Assembly (NCBI GenBank): GCA_948146395.1
Contig: OX411559.1
Span: 31,898,708-31,962,707 of the forward strand
Length of the DNA stretch: 64,000 nucleotides
Direction of reading: 5' to 3'
Source: Fragum whitleyi
Lineage: Eukaryota; Mollusca; Bivalvia; Cardiida; Cardiidae
This document shows, one piece after another, positions 1-9,754 of the stretch (its first letter is position 1; each line of letters starts with the position of its first letter). The position numbers and the translations under genes are program-made. A model generated the notes under the pieces. That model saw nothing but the letters and a program-made list of their open reading frames with translations, was not told the DNA's origin and made no database searches.

Positions 1-352
1 GTCTTAACTGTCAATTAATAACTGTGATAAATATTTTTATCTTTATATTGATAACATTTAAATGTGATATGATTGTCTGTGATATAAAAATATGATTTTT
101 CTTTAATGTGATATATTCTAATATTGAATTGTAAACATGACTTTCTGTGCCATGCCTCCATTATCTAGGACCACAATGGAAATAAGAGGATCTAGTTTTC
201 TTCTTTTTTGTGTTATCCTTGGTAATGGAGCGTATAACATGGTGCTTTTTTTCAATTTTTTTCCTCGATGCAATTATTTTTTTGTTAAACTCCTTTTACT
301 ATGCCATGTTCTGTACTCTTTTACCTAAATAAACTTATTATTATTATTATTA
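1..352 (+). mobile_element. LINE 3' UTR and tail, copy 1
   Basis: This is the 3' end of the LINE fragment that is more complete in copy 2 at 20489-21069; the reverse-transcriptase C-terminus would lie left of base 1. It ends in a (TTA)n run at about 336-352, a simple-repeat tail typical of CR1/RTE-like non-LTR elements. The phrase AGGACCACAATGGAAATAAG near 168-187 resembles 3' ends of mollusc non-LTR elements, from memory. No coding sequence is present in this copy. Confidence 0.6.
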
Positions 353-690
353 TTACATTCTGACCAAGTTTCAAGTCATTTGGGCCAAAAATGTAGCCTC
401 TACAGTGCACAATAGGCTTTTAAAAGAGTTGACCCCTTGACCCTATTTTTGAACCCGCTTGACCCAATGTCAACTTGACCGAGAATTGAGACAAACATTC
501 CAACCAAGTTTCAAGACATTTGGGGCAAAAATGTAGCCTCTAAAGTGTTTTTATTATACTTTCTTAGATATGCTCCAGACAAGAATGTTCTACAGACGAC
601 CTGACTGACAGACCTACCGACTGACAGACTGATTGACAAGTGCAGATCTATATACCCCATCTTCTTTGAAGGGTGGGGGCATAATCATTT
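353..690 (-). repeat. TATACCCC-hairpin repeat remnant, copy 1
   Basis: It holds two diverged units of about 140 bp, each containing CAAGTTTCAAG followed by a TTTGGG-CAAAAATGTAGCCTCTA block, then a degenerate CTGACAGAC run. It ends at about 649-684 in a C-rich/G-rich inverted terminus (TATACCCC ... GGTGGGGGCATAA). The same terminal hairpin type opens the repeat at 14962. Short ORFs here are spurious. Confidence 0.6.
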
Positions 691-1221
691 CACAAACTTC
701 ATTTCAAATACTAGTTGCTTTGATTTTCAGCTGGACAGCTTATAATCTATTTGCTAAATTGGTATATCCACTCATTTTAATCACAAAGCTAAATGGCTGC
801 CTTCAACCTGGACTTTTACTATTTGTGTTTATTTTGGTTAGTTCTCTGTTAAGTAATAACAGATGTTTGGATCCCGAATCAATTCTCTCTGACATTTCCA
901 ATTGAAGAAATAGTCTTGTTTTTATAATTTTATTTGGACAACCAAATGTATTAACCTTTATCATACTGAACACTATAAAAAAAAACATTATTGCGTAGAA
1001 TGGAAGTATAGTCAAAGATCAGCCTGAACATATCTTCTGCAGGCTGAATTAAATCTATATACCACCCGATATAAATCCGATATTTATAAGGATACATTTC
1101 CAAAATAAATAATGACTCATGGTAAAAGCATTCAGTACTTTCAGTACTTTGATTTCAATGCAACTTTGCTAATGATTCTATTCAGTATGACAAGGGTTAT
1201 ATACAACTGTAATTACAACAA

Positions 1222-1301
1222 TTCGAGGGATCAGCTCAACACTATTGTAAGTGCCAATAAATATATAGGCACTTACAAAAGTGTTGCACTGACCCCTCGA
1301 A
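1222..1301. other. 80-nt imperfect hairpin (copy 1)
   Basis: Two 34-nt arms pair with about four mismatches around an AT-rich 12-nt loop; the arms start TTCGAGGG and end CCCTCGAA. The size and mismatch pattern resemble a microRNA precursor, but a small palindromic MITE would look the same. It is preserved in copy 2 at 21941-22020. Confidence 0.6.
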
Positions 1302-2478
1302 ATGTTTGTCTGGTGATCAAATGATATCCAGTGTTTTTCAGGAAGAGGGTCTGGATCTCGTATCCCCACCCGTAGACCTGTGCATTATTCTATTTCCCTG
1401 CAAACACATAAATTCATAGCAGAGCACAGCATGTTACTTTTCAATATCAAAGCCCAAATGGTGGTGCTTGCTAGTGGATATTCTAAGTCAAACAAGAGCA
1501 CTGCATCCAGATGTAATTGCAAGGGCTTTATAGCCCAAAAAGTTCAAGTTGTAAAGAGGCAACAATTCTTGCAAAACTACTTTCACAGTTACTTCCCTTT
1601 AGATGTCTATAGAGAAGGGGGTCCATGTAACTAAGACACAAAAATATTACCAATATTTCTGATAAACCTATGTTGTTGCCACACACTTTGTCTCAACACA
1701 TGATCTCTGTATCTTTTATCTGAAAATTTGAAATAAAATCAAATATACATGTAGCACATATTTGAGATGATGAGAATATAGGTTGTTCTCCCTTACAGAA
1801 ATTAAGTTTGCTGCAAATTTACCACTAACTAATCTGTTTGCATGAAGAGTAAGCAGCAACTTAACTTGCGTTTGAGAACATCCATTTACTGCAAACATCC
1901 TGCAAACTCCTTGAATTAAAAAAAAATCTGTAACATGTACAGCAAACTATTTGCAAACAGGTTCCTGTTTGCGGTAAGTTTGCAAGAACACATTTTTTAT
2001 TAGTTAGATCATGCACTTAGCCGGAAGTTTGCAAGAAGATGAATTTTGGAAAAAAAAAAATAGTTTCATTCAAACTGCAAACAGCTATTTTTTGTAATTA
2101 TTAACCCTTCCCATGCTGATCAAAGTATGTCCTGCTGTAGGCCTACACGAGGCTCTAGCAAACAGTATAGACAAAGATCAGCCTGCAAATATGTTCATTC
2201 TGATCTTAACATGCACTGTACAATGTATATAAGTGTGAAATACTAGTGGAAGAAATACAAAAAATTTATTCTCATATAATCCAGTCACTGTATTATTACT
2301 GAAATAGTGATTACAGCAGTGGAATGCTTGTCTCAAACTAATATATCAATTTCATTAAACTAATTAAAGATATATGAATTTTTAAACACAGGCTCAAAGA
2401 ATATTACTATACATAATCCATATGCCATTCCCAACAGGAAAAGATGCTATCTTGGTACAGTATAAAGTGAATATTTAA

Positions 2479-3308
2479 ACAAGAGGGTCAGAATTGCCCT
2501 AAAACCCTCTCCTGAATTTTATTGGTCCAATGGATGTCATCCAATTAATTTTCTGGCAAAGTTTCATTCACATTTGCCTAATTTTTGAAGAGGAGATGTT
2601 ATTCAAAGAATTGAAAGTGATAATAGACCCTTCCCACACATTCATTACTGAGGAGACTCAAAATAAGCTCCCCCTACCACAACCCAAATTTATGGGCTGA
2701 TCAAAATTTCACAAATTTGAGAAGGGCCACCCAAGGAGCATTCTGGTAATGTTTTAAGGAAAGCAGCCCAGTAGTTTAGGAGGGGATCTCGTTTTGAGCT
2801 CAAAATAAGCCCCACCCTGCCAGGCCCATATTTATGAAAAAATCAAAATTTCACTAACAATTTTGGAAAGGGGTCAATCAAGGAACATTCAAGCAAAGTT
2901 TCATTGAAATCAGCTGAGTGATTCAGGAGATGTAATTCAATGATTTCAGACTTAAAATAAACGTCAACCTGCCACGCTCAAATTTATAGGTCAATGAAAA
3001 TTTCGCAAACAATTTTTGAAAAGGGTCACCCAAGGAATATTCTGGTAGAGTTTCATTGAAATCATCCGAGTGGTTCAGGAAGACATGAAAAGATTTCAAA
3101 GTGAAAAAAGTGCCACATACAAATTTCAATTGTATTTTGCTAACAATTTTTGAAGAGGGTCACCCAATGAACAGTCTGGCAAAGTTTCATTGAAATTGGC
3201 CTAGTGGTTCAGGAGATGAAGAATTTTTTAGATTGTTTACGATGCATAACAGACTCAGGATGATCCTAAAATCTCCCATTGAGGATGTTGTGCTCAGGTT
3301 AGCTAAAA
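2479..3308 (+). mobile_element. Hairpin-ended tandem-core element, copy 1
   Basis: It starts ACAAGAGGGTCAGAATTGCC and ends GTGCTCAGGTTAGCTAAAA. Between the ends are about five diverged units of roughly 150 bp, recognisable by AAAGTTTCATTGAAATC, GGTTCAGGAG and a CTGCCACGCCCAAATTTATGG-like phrase. It belongs to the same family as the elements at 13467, 32261, 34485, 37185, 52108 and 62262. The structure (5' GAGGGCC end, tandem core, short microsatellite, 3' hairpin then TAAAA) fits Helentron-associated/pearl/DINE-like non-autonomous elements; that assignment is inference. No protein is encoded. Confidence 0.7.
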
Positions 3309-3421
3309 TGGCAAAGGCTAACATTCTTTCATGCCAGCCTGCCATGCCTACTTTTATGCCTACACTTATGAATATAGATTGATGACAGTAGATCTTATCT
3401 TATCTGGGGCATTTCTTTTTC

Positions 3422-3428
<7 letters not shown>

Positions 3429-3454
<26 letters not shown>
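3429..3454. repeat. Poly-A tract
   Basis: There are 26 uninterrupted A residues here, whereas copy 2 has an interrupted A-rich run at 24147-24167. A second A25 tract lies at 3759-3783. The difference is one of the clearest between the two duplicate copies and is prone to sequencing error. Confidence 0.9.
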
Positions 3455-4439
3455 GTTTGTCAGGACAACAAAGCTGACTGCCTAGGTGATAGCAACAGCT
3501 ACAGGTTTTGTTAAAAAATTCCTTAGAAGCTTAAATGCGTGTTGAATGTCTATTTTTTTCCTGTCAATTTTTCCCACTTAATATAAGAAGGCAATTACCA
3601 TTGATTTCTGGTATTCAGTGTCCCATCATGTAACTCTACTTCTGCCAGTCTTCAACATGTTGCATAAGCAAAACAAATCAAGTCTAAGTGTGTCTCAAAT
3701 CTATTTACTGCTGTTTTCCTTCCCAATGAGTGTTTGTGACCTATAAAACAAAAAATTCAAAAAAAAAAAAAAAAAAAAAAAAACTTGCCTCCATGCATAA
3801 CTTATCAAATTATATACTACTGTTGAAGAGCCTTGGTGGCTTCTTGGAATGATAGCATCCCCATGAATGATTTCACAGGAATAGATATAAATTAATTACT
3901 GGTAATTTAGTTGCATTTTACTCATGGATAATTAATATGATAAAGGGTCAGAAGAATCTTATTCAATGAAGGTCCGAATCCATACCAGATTTTATCATGC
4001 ACATGTAATAGAGAGGCAATGGATTCTACCCACTGATACCCATTTTTTACAGCTGTGTCAACTGTGGCTGCTTCAGTAAATTGTCATGCCCAAATAAACT
4101 ACCCTCCTCTGGTGGGGCTCGAACATGCAGCAACCAGATAACAAGTTGAGCACACTTACCACTTGCCAAAAAAGCCAGACAAGTGTTCAAGAATACCCTG
4201 AGTGAAGAAATTCCAACAGACCCATCCATGTATTACAATATTTGGAATACTTTCAGTTTCATGGTGTCTGGTCACCAAAATGCATCCTTTATTACTGTGT
4301 CATTCAGATGTGTAAAGATTTTTGTCCATTTGAATATATTTGCTCAAACCCTACAAAATGAATTGTCTGAGGACCACAAAACTGGAATTTACACAATCAA
4401 TGGTTTAGTATACGGTAAGTACTCCCTTATTGGTGTTTG

Positions 4440-4562
4440 ACTCTGATGTTATTTTTCATCTAGGTCCCTAAACTGGCTCTATTCAGGGTTTTACTCTGAT
4501 ATTTTATGTTTTTTCGACTAGTCTTGATTGAGACTAGGCGAAACAAAAAAATAACATCAGTC
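4440..4562. repeat. Small palindromic repeat
   Basis: An outer inverted pair (CTCTGATGTTATTTTT against AAAAATAACATCAG) encloses a second stem (GACTAGTCT-TGATTG-AGACTAG). It is about 120 bp and MITE-like, with no coding content, and is also present in copy 2 at about 25153-25275. Confidence 0.5.
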
Positions 4563-4601
4563 ACCCCAAGATAGAGGGCAGTGTCAAATGACTAGCCATA
4601 C

Positions 4602-4845
4602 CAGTGGCCAATCCACAGGGGGTTGGGGGTTCAATGAACCCCCTCTGTATCCAAATTATTTTCATTGTAGTAGAAAAATTCAATCAAAACTTTGCAACAC
4701 AAGAAAATAACTCTTTCTGTAGTGTTCAAATCACAGGCAAGAATAAAATATATCAGAAATGTACATGTTTGAGCATAGGGATACTATAGGCAAATTACTC
4801 AAATGCTAGACCGACACCTATATAGAAACCCTGGATCCGCCACTG
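4602..4845. mobile_element. hAT-like MITE (CAGTGGC ends), copy 1
   Basis: The terminal inverted repeats read CAGTGGCCAATCCACAGGG on the left and CCCTGGATCCGCCACTG on the right. CATAC flanks both sides, suggesting a 5-bp target duplication. A CAGTGGCGGATCC end is common in non-autonomous hAT elements, although those usually give 8-bp duplications. No transposase is present. Confidence 0.65.
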
Positions 4846-5618
4846 CATACAGACCCCAATATCAGTTGTAGGGAAATTCCAAAATATTTGGACCATTTCT
4901 CATGTTCAAACATTCATTTTAGAGATACCCAAACAAATTTCAACGTGTATAATAACACCAAATAATAAACTCCAAAATTAAACCTTGGTTGGGTATGAAT
5001 TGAGAAGAGTACGAAATATCAAGTGAATCTATGACTCGTGGATTATAGCAATTATCATATAAAATAAAGGTAAAACAGATTGATATATTCGAAAAATCGA
5101 GCATTATCACTCTAAAAACTAACGGTATCTACTCGTTATTGATCGGTTTTTGATCTCGCTTAGTGCGGATTGACCAACGCCTCGACAGTCTGAATATCTA
5201 GATAGATCTACGTAATTAACATTTTACCTGCTGTCCCCATTTCGTTCCATACGCAGTAGGCCTACCACATTCGACTGATTTATCCATCTATTTCGTGCTT
5301 CGATCATTTTGAAATCGTTTTATTTTTCATAGCATGTTTCAATCTACGAGGTCCCTCAGCTGTCAAAATTAATCGACCTTGACATACTTAGACAAATGTA
5401 ATACGCATGCGTGAAAGTACTTGGCTTGAAATTTAAAATAGTTTTTTCGACGTTAGGAGATCCTGTATTTTTTCGGAGGGAATTCCTCTAAATTCATGAT
5501 TATATGTCTCTATTCCGGTATATTACCAGATCAAATCTATTTTTTTTGAAGTCATCTAAGCGACGAAGTCATGACTTGCAATAATTTTACAAAAAAAAAT
5601 AAATTTCGCATTTTCCAG

Positions 5619-5720
5619 TTCTGTGAAGGAGCCTTTTTAAAGCGGCTCTTGCTCAGAATTTTAACAAAAAATACAAATTCGGTTGTAAAATGCGTAAATA
5701 TGTGTATCTTTATAGGCTAA
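5619..5720 (+). pseudogene. Truncated GPCR terminal exon (copy 1)
   Basis: The intron end TTTTCCAG at 5611-5618 and the first codons (Phe-Cys-Glu-Gly-Ala) match the intact exon at 26334. After a Leu-Lys shared with copy 2 the frame runs into unrelated sequence and stops at TAA 5718-5720. TM6, TM7 and helix 8 are absent. If transcribed, splicing into this exon would give a receptor ending in intracellular loop 3 plus a junk tail, so it is most likely non-functional. Confidence 0.75.
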
Positions 5721-5839
5721 AGAATAGTAACGGAGCTTTAGCACTAACTGCTACTCATTTCATCAAATAACATGTCGAAAATTTCGAAGCGACGAAGTCC
5801 ATGGGGTATCCCTTCTATTAATAGCGCGTCTATAAATTG

Positions 5840-5915
5840 CAAAATGAACACACCTCCACGTGACAGTGTCACATGACTTACTAAAATGAAAACAAACGAG
5901 CATGGCGGACAAGTA
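5840..5915 (+). promoter_or_regulatory. Possible promoter and first coding exon
   Basis: A CACGTG E-box (about 5858) and a second CACATGAC motif lie just upstream of ATGGCGGACAA followed by GTAAAT (ATG 5902, GT 5913). A very short Met-Ala-Asp exon ending in a donor site would fit a gene start, and the ATGGCGGAC context also resembles YY1-type promoter elements. I found no following exon in the next several kilobases, so this is weak. Confidence 0.2.
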
Positions 5916-6115
5916 AATTTGGGTCACGAAACGCAGGTAAAAGTCGCTGAGTTCATTAAGAACAAACTGATCGGGAGATTGTTTAGTGTAAGGAAGAAAC
6001 GAAGGGTGAAAACGGCATCATTACATGTCTTTTAATCATGAATATAAACTTCAGTTGGCATAAATGGCCGATAGCAACGGAACATTTCAAGATTGGTGAT
6101 ACCCGGACCTATCTT

Positions 6116-6840
6116 GGTATTACCAAATTATTCGATGATTACCAAATTAAACCAAACTATTACCAAATTCATCCTAATCATAATTCATGAAAATTATTGG
6201 GTTAAAAAAAATAATTCTTTTTGAATTAAGTATGCAAAATTAACAGATGAACGATTTTTTGTAGATTGTTATTGTATGTTTACAACATATTTGGTAATTC
6301 TAGGTAGCTATACCAATTTAAAGAGTAATCCGGTAATGGGTTGATTCTCACAATAATTTGGTAATTGTCTCACTCAGCTGAATGTAGTTCATGGTTTTTC
6401 ATAATGAATAATCCGGTATACCAAATTAATGAAAAATGTTTGAATATGATTTAACAATAATTTGGTAGATCTAATTGTCTCACTTTGCTAATGCAGAATG
6501 CATAGTTCAGTATACCAAATTAATGAGAAATCTTGGAATGAGTTGATTTTCACAATAATTTGGTAATTGTCATCATGGATTATCAGACGGTAACATGTGT
6601 ACATTACACATGGAAATTAGACAAAAATTTATTTTAAAGTAAATATTTCAGTTAAATAATAATCATACGTCCAATTTTACGGCCCAAAGATAAAGGTATA
6701 AAGGTATATATTATCAAATAATTTAAAAAACAACAACAACAAAAAAAACACCTTTAAACCTTACAGTAATCATGATCATAAAGTTAATTTTGGTAATAGT
6801 TTGGTTTAATTTGGTAATCATTGAATTATTTGGTAATTCC
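6116..6840. mobile_element. MITE with ~54-bp terminal inverted repeats
   Basis: The left arm 6116-6169 (GG-ATTACCAAATTATT-GATGATTACCAAATT...) is the inverted copy of 6788-6840 with few mismatches. The interior repeats the phrase ACAATAATTTGGTAATTGTC at about 6350 and 6550, with TATACCAAATTAATGA nearby each time, so it has internal direct repeats as well. It is non-coding and its superfamily is unclear; no clean target duplication was seen. Confidence 0.75.
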
Positions 6841-7940
6841 ATGCACCCATCCTTCAACAATGTTTGCATATTGATTTCTAATTTGGGGTGATAAATTCAT
6901 AGTGTGGACATGCTACTGACATCGATTGTAAGCTTTTGTGATATGTTTTATTGGTAACGGGTGTAATGGAGCTGTTTAAAAGGTGACCGGCCAACTCTGC
7001 CCATCAGTAAATCGGTCCAACGTATAACTTGGCCAAAAATCATTTTATACGGTCCAGGGGTCGACACTAACACAAGTCCTGGGGCCCTAGACCTGTGTGT
7101 TTTAGGGAGGACTGGTAGATGTTTTAATGCTGTAGGTCTTCAGGTCCATTGTGAAAAGAAGAACTAAGAATTTCAAATCCATCCATTTTTGAAAAATAAT
7201 TGCCTTTTGCAAATTTGCATTATCATATGGAAAACATTGTAGAAAAAGAAGAAATTGGTTGTCAAAAGCATTTTCTTCTTTAACAACAATGTTTTAGGGT
7301 GTTGGGGTCGAACTGTCTATGTACTCTTATTCTTTTATTTTCATGTTGAATTTCAAAATTGTGTAATAGTGGTCTAAACCATATTTGAAAACTTAAACCC
7401 CTTAAATAACAGAAATCCTAGATCCATCTGATCATGATCAGAAATGGGTCCCTATTTTCCCTATATGACAAGGGTTATCAAAAGAATTATTTGATCAGGG
7501 AAAGGAAAAGCTTTGAATTGCTCTATCAACTGTAATTTTGGCACTTTATCCCTTTGTTCTGCCAACTTTTCATCTAACATAAATTAAATGTCTCCACCAA
7601 AATTAAATGAATGTGGTAGATGTATGTCTAAGTAGCTGCTTGCTTGGAAGGAACATTGTGTTACTATATGGATTTACTGGTGTGAGAAACAATAGGAGAC
7701 CATGAGTAGATATCCGCCCCCCAACCCACCACCACCACCAAATAACACTCTGCTACAATTCGGAAAGGAAAAATTTTCATTGTTGCAGAGTGAAATTCTA
7801 TTGTATTGTGGTTGGGTTGATTATTTTTGGGGGAGTTTACATAATCATGAATTTCTTCTGAATGAATTTTAATGATTTTGTGGCCAATTTAGGGTGAAAA
7901 AAAGGCACAGGATTTTGTAACCATGTGTTTTTGGTGTTGG
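6841..7940. other. Gene-free stretch
   Basis: AT-rich sequence with stops in all frames. It contains a CCACC-ACCACC run near 7725-7740. No RNA gene or recognisable element is seen. Confidence 0.5.
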
Positions 7941-8608
7941 GTCAAAAAGGCCCAGTGTCAGAAAGGCCCGGGTCAAAAAGGCCCACTATCAGAGTTGACC
8001 AAAAAGGCCCTGTCCAAAAAGGCTAACTCTTGAACCCGACAAGAAAAGCTGATTTAAACTGACCTGCCTGCAAGTTGTTATTTGGTATACATGTTTCTCA
8101 TTAACATTATTTTTTAATTATCCTATATGTTCAGACTAAAAAATCATTTTATTTATCTTTTTAATTCCACCTTGTTCAATAGATGTATAAAATAATTTTA
8201 CAATTGTCAATCAGGAATTGATGTTATCATATTCAGACCAATGAGAGTAATTTTTAGTATCATAAGTTCAAATATCTTAGCCTATAAATGCAGTTTGAAG
8301 TATGCCTCAAAAGATTAAGTTGTTGATTAAATTGTATGATTCTTCTAAGAAGAGGACATGCCGCCCCAGCCTGAAATGAAATAGTACTTGTAATAATACT
8401 TGTAGCTATAACACCTGTTATTTGAGAAAAGTCAAGTTGATTCTCTTTGACTCACATAATGACTCCCTTAGTGTTACATTTTGATAGTGGGCCTTTTTGG
8501 TCATTTTTCATAGTGGGCCTTTTTGGACTGGGCCTTTTTGACCCGGGCCGTTTTGCACACTGGTCCTTTTTGTACACTGGGCCTTTTTGTCATTGGGCCT
8601 TTTTGACC
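7941..8608. mobile_element. Foldback element with AAAAAGGCCC arrays
   Basis: The left arm (7941-8024) is an array of GTCAAAAAGGCCC-like words; the right arm (about 8481-8608) is the inverted array of GGGCCTTTTTGAC-like words, with about six copies. The centre is unique AT-rich DNA. The ORF 8447-8647 is just the array translated and is not a gene. The arms made of short repeated words resemble Foldback-type elements. Confidence 0.65.
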
Positions 8609-8834
8609 ATAAGCCGTGTTTTTTGGAGTATTTTACAGATTGTATAAATTTTTTATTTAATGTGTCTTTCGAAAAGATGCTGAATGGAAAATTTGATCTT
8701 GTTAGGTTGAAAAGAGTTACAAATCAGTTCCAAAGTATCTATCATGCACATAGTCCCAGATTCCTTACCAAACAGTAGCACATTTCCTTTCTAGCATTTG
8801 TTTCCATCCAATGAGTAGATAATCATAACTTTTG

Positions 8835-8925
8835 ATAGGTAACAGCTGGGGGCTAGAAGGCTAGGTTTTGAAGGGATGAAATGGTAGTACTTGTTTGACA
8901 AATATCAAGGATACTTTGTTAGATG
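8835..8925 (+). mobile_element. Degenerate SINE body fragment
   Basis: The words CAGCTGGGGGCTAGAAGGCTAGG and GGTAGTACTTGTTTGACAAATATCAAGGATAC line up with the body of the better SINE copy at 18012-18187. Head and tail are missing. This is old and low in similarity. Confidence 0.4.
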
Positions 8926-9754
8926 ATCAAGATAATAGTACACCGATGTGACTGAAGGATTGTTAAAATTTGGGGAAACCCCATTCAAACAGATAAACCT
9001 CGTCTTATATTTCAAAAGCTGATGCACCTACAATGGCTAACAGTGACCCCTACTACCTTTTATTTACTCTTTGGTGAATGTGTTTCATGTAAAAAAAATA
9101 CAGTCAAATTCAATCAAAATTTATTTACTACATGTACATCTTGTTTTTTTTCAGAATTGATATGCAGCTCTTTTGACTTTTGGACAGTAGCAATCAATAC
9201 AACACAAGAATGACAGAGGAATTTCTGAAAGCAGTAATTCAATGGGCATGGAAGTTATATATTACCAATATTGAAGATTCCTTAAGACCCATGGAACAGT
9301 TTATAATTTAATCCCATTTACTATCTTCTCTCCACATAAATTCAACTCCAGCTAATAATTGTTTGGAATCATAAGCATCAAATTACAGCTTGCAAGCCAA
9401 GGACATACTCAAACGTGCACAGAAAAGAAAGCATTTATGGATTGACTATCTAACAAGATGATGTACCAAATCAATGTAAAAATAAATAGATGTAGACCAA
9501 ACCATATGATGTAGTGCAGAAGCCACAGAAAGAAACTTTTGTCCCGTTATCAAGCCAAGTTCTACAGTTCACATGCATCATCATAGTTAACAACTTGTCA
9601 TACACATCAGATCTCAACAAGATACCAGTACTTTGAAATTCAAAATTCAAGGATAAATGTGTTTATTTGCTGAGAATCCTCAACATAGCAGTGTCGGAAG
9701 ACAATGGAAAAAATGTCAATTGACCATTCTTATGCAATAATTAGTCATATTTTT

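Larger units (their letters stand above)
1..5642 (+). repeat. Segmental duplication, copy 1 (GPCR exon truncated)
   Basis: This segment is almost base-for-base the same as 20718-26357, in the same orientation. Differences are scattered single substitutions, homopolymer-length changes and small indels; the offset moves from 20717 to 20713 along its length. It carries a LINE 3' tail, a TATACCCC-type repeat remnant, a long hairpin, a hairpin-ended tandem-core element, a CAGTGGC-ended MITE and the first codons of a GPCR terminal exon. Similarity stops at about 5642, just after a shared TTTAAAG. The left edge cannot be placed because the window begins inside it. A true recent duplication and two allelic haplotypes placed in tandem by an assembler are both possible. 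Confidence 0.95.

Noticed and set aside
137..328. 63-codon ORF, repeated at 20854
   Set aside because: It lies in a LINE 3' UTR with T-rich low-complexity translation; identity between copies is due to the duplication, not coding constraint.
4183..4440. 85-codon ORF ending near a GTAAGT donor (also 24896-25153), considered as an upstream GPCR exon
   Set aside because: The GTAAGT at about 4415 is a good donor, but the translation shows no transmembrane helix or known domain and no convincing acceptor was found.
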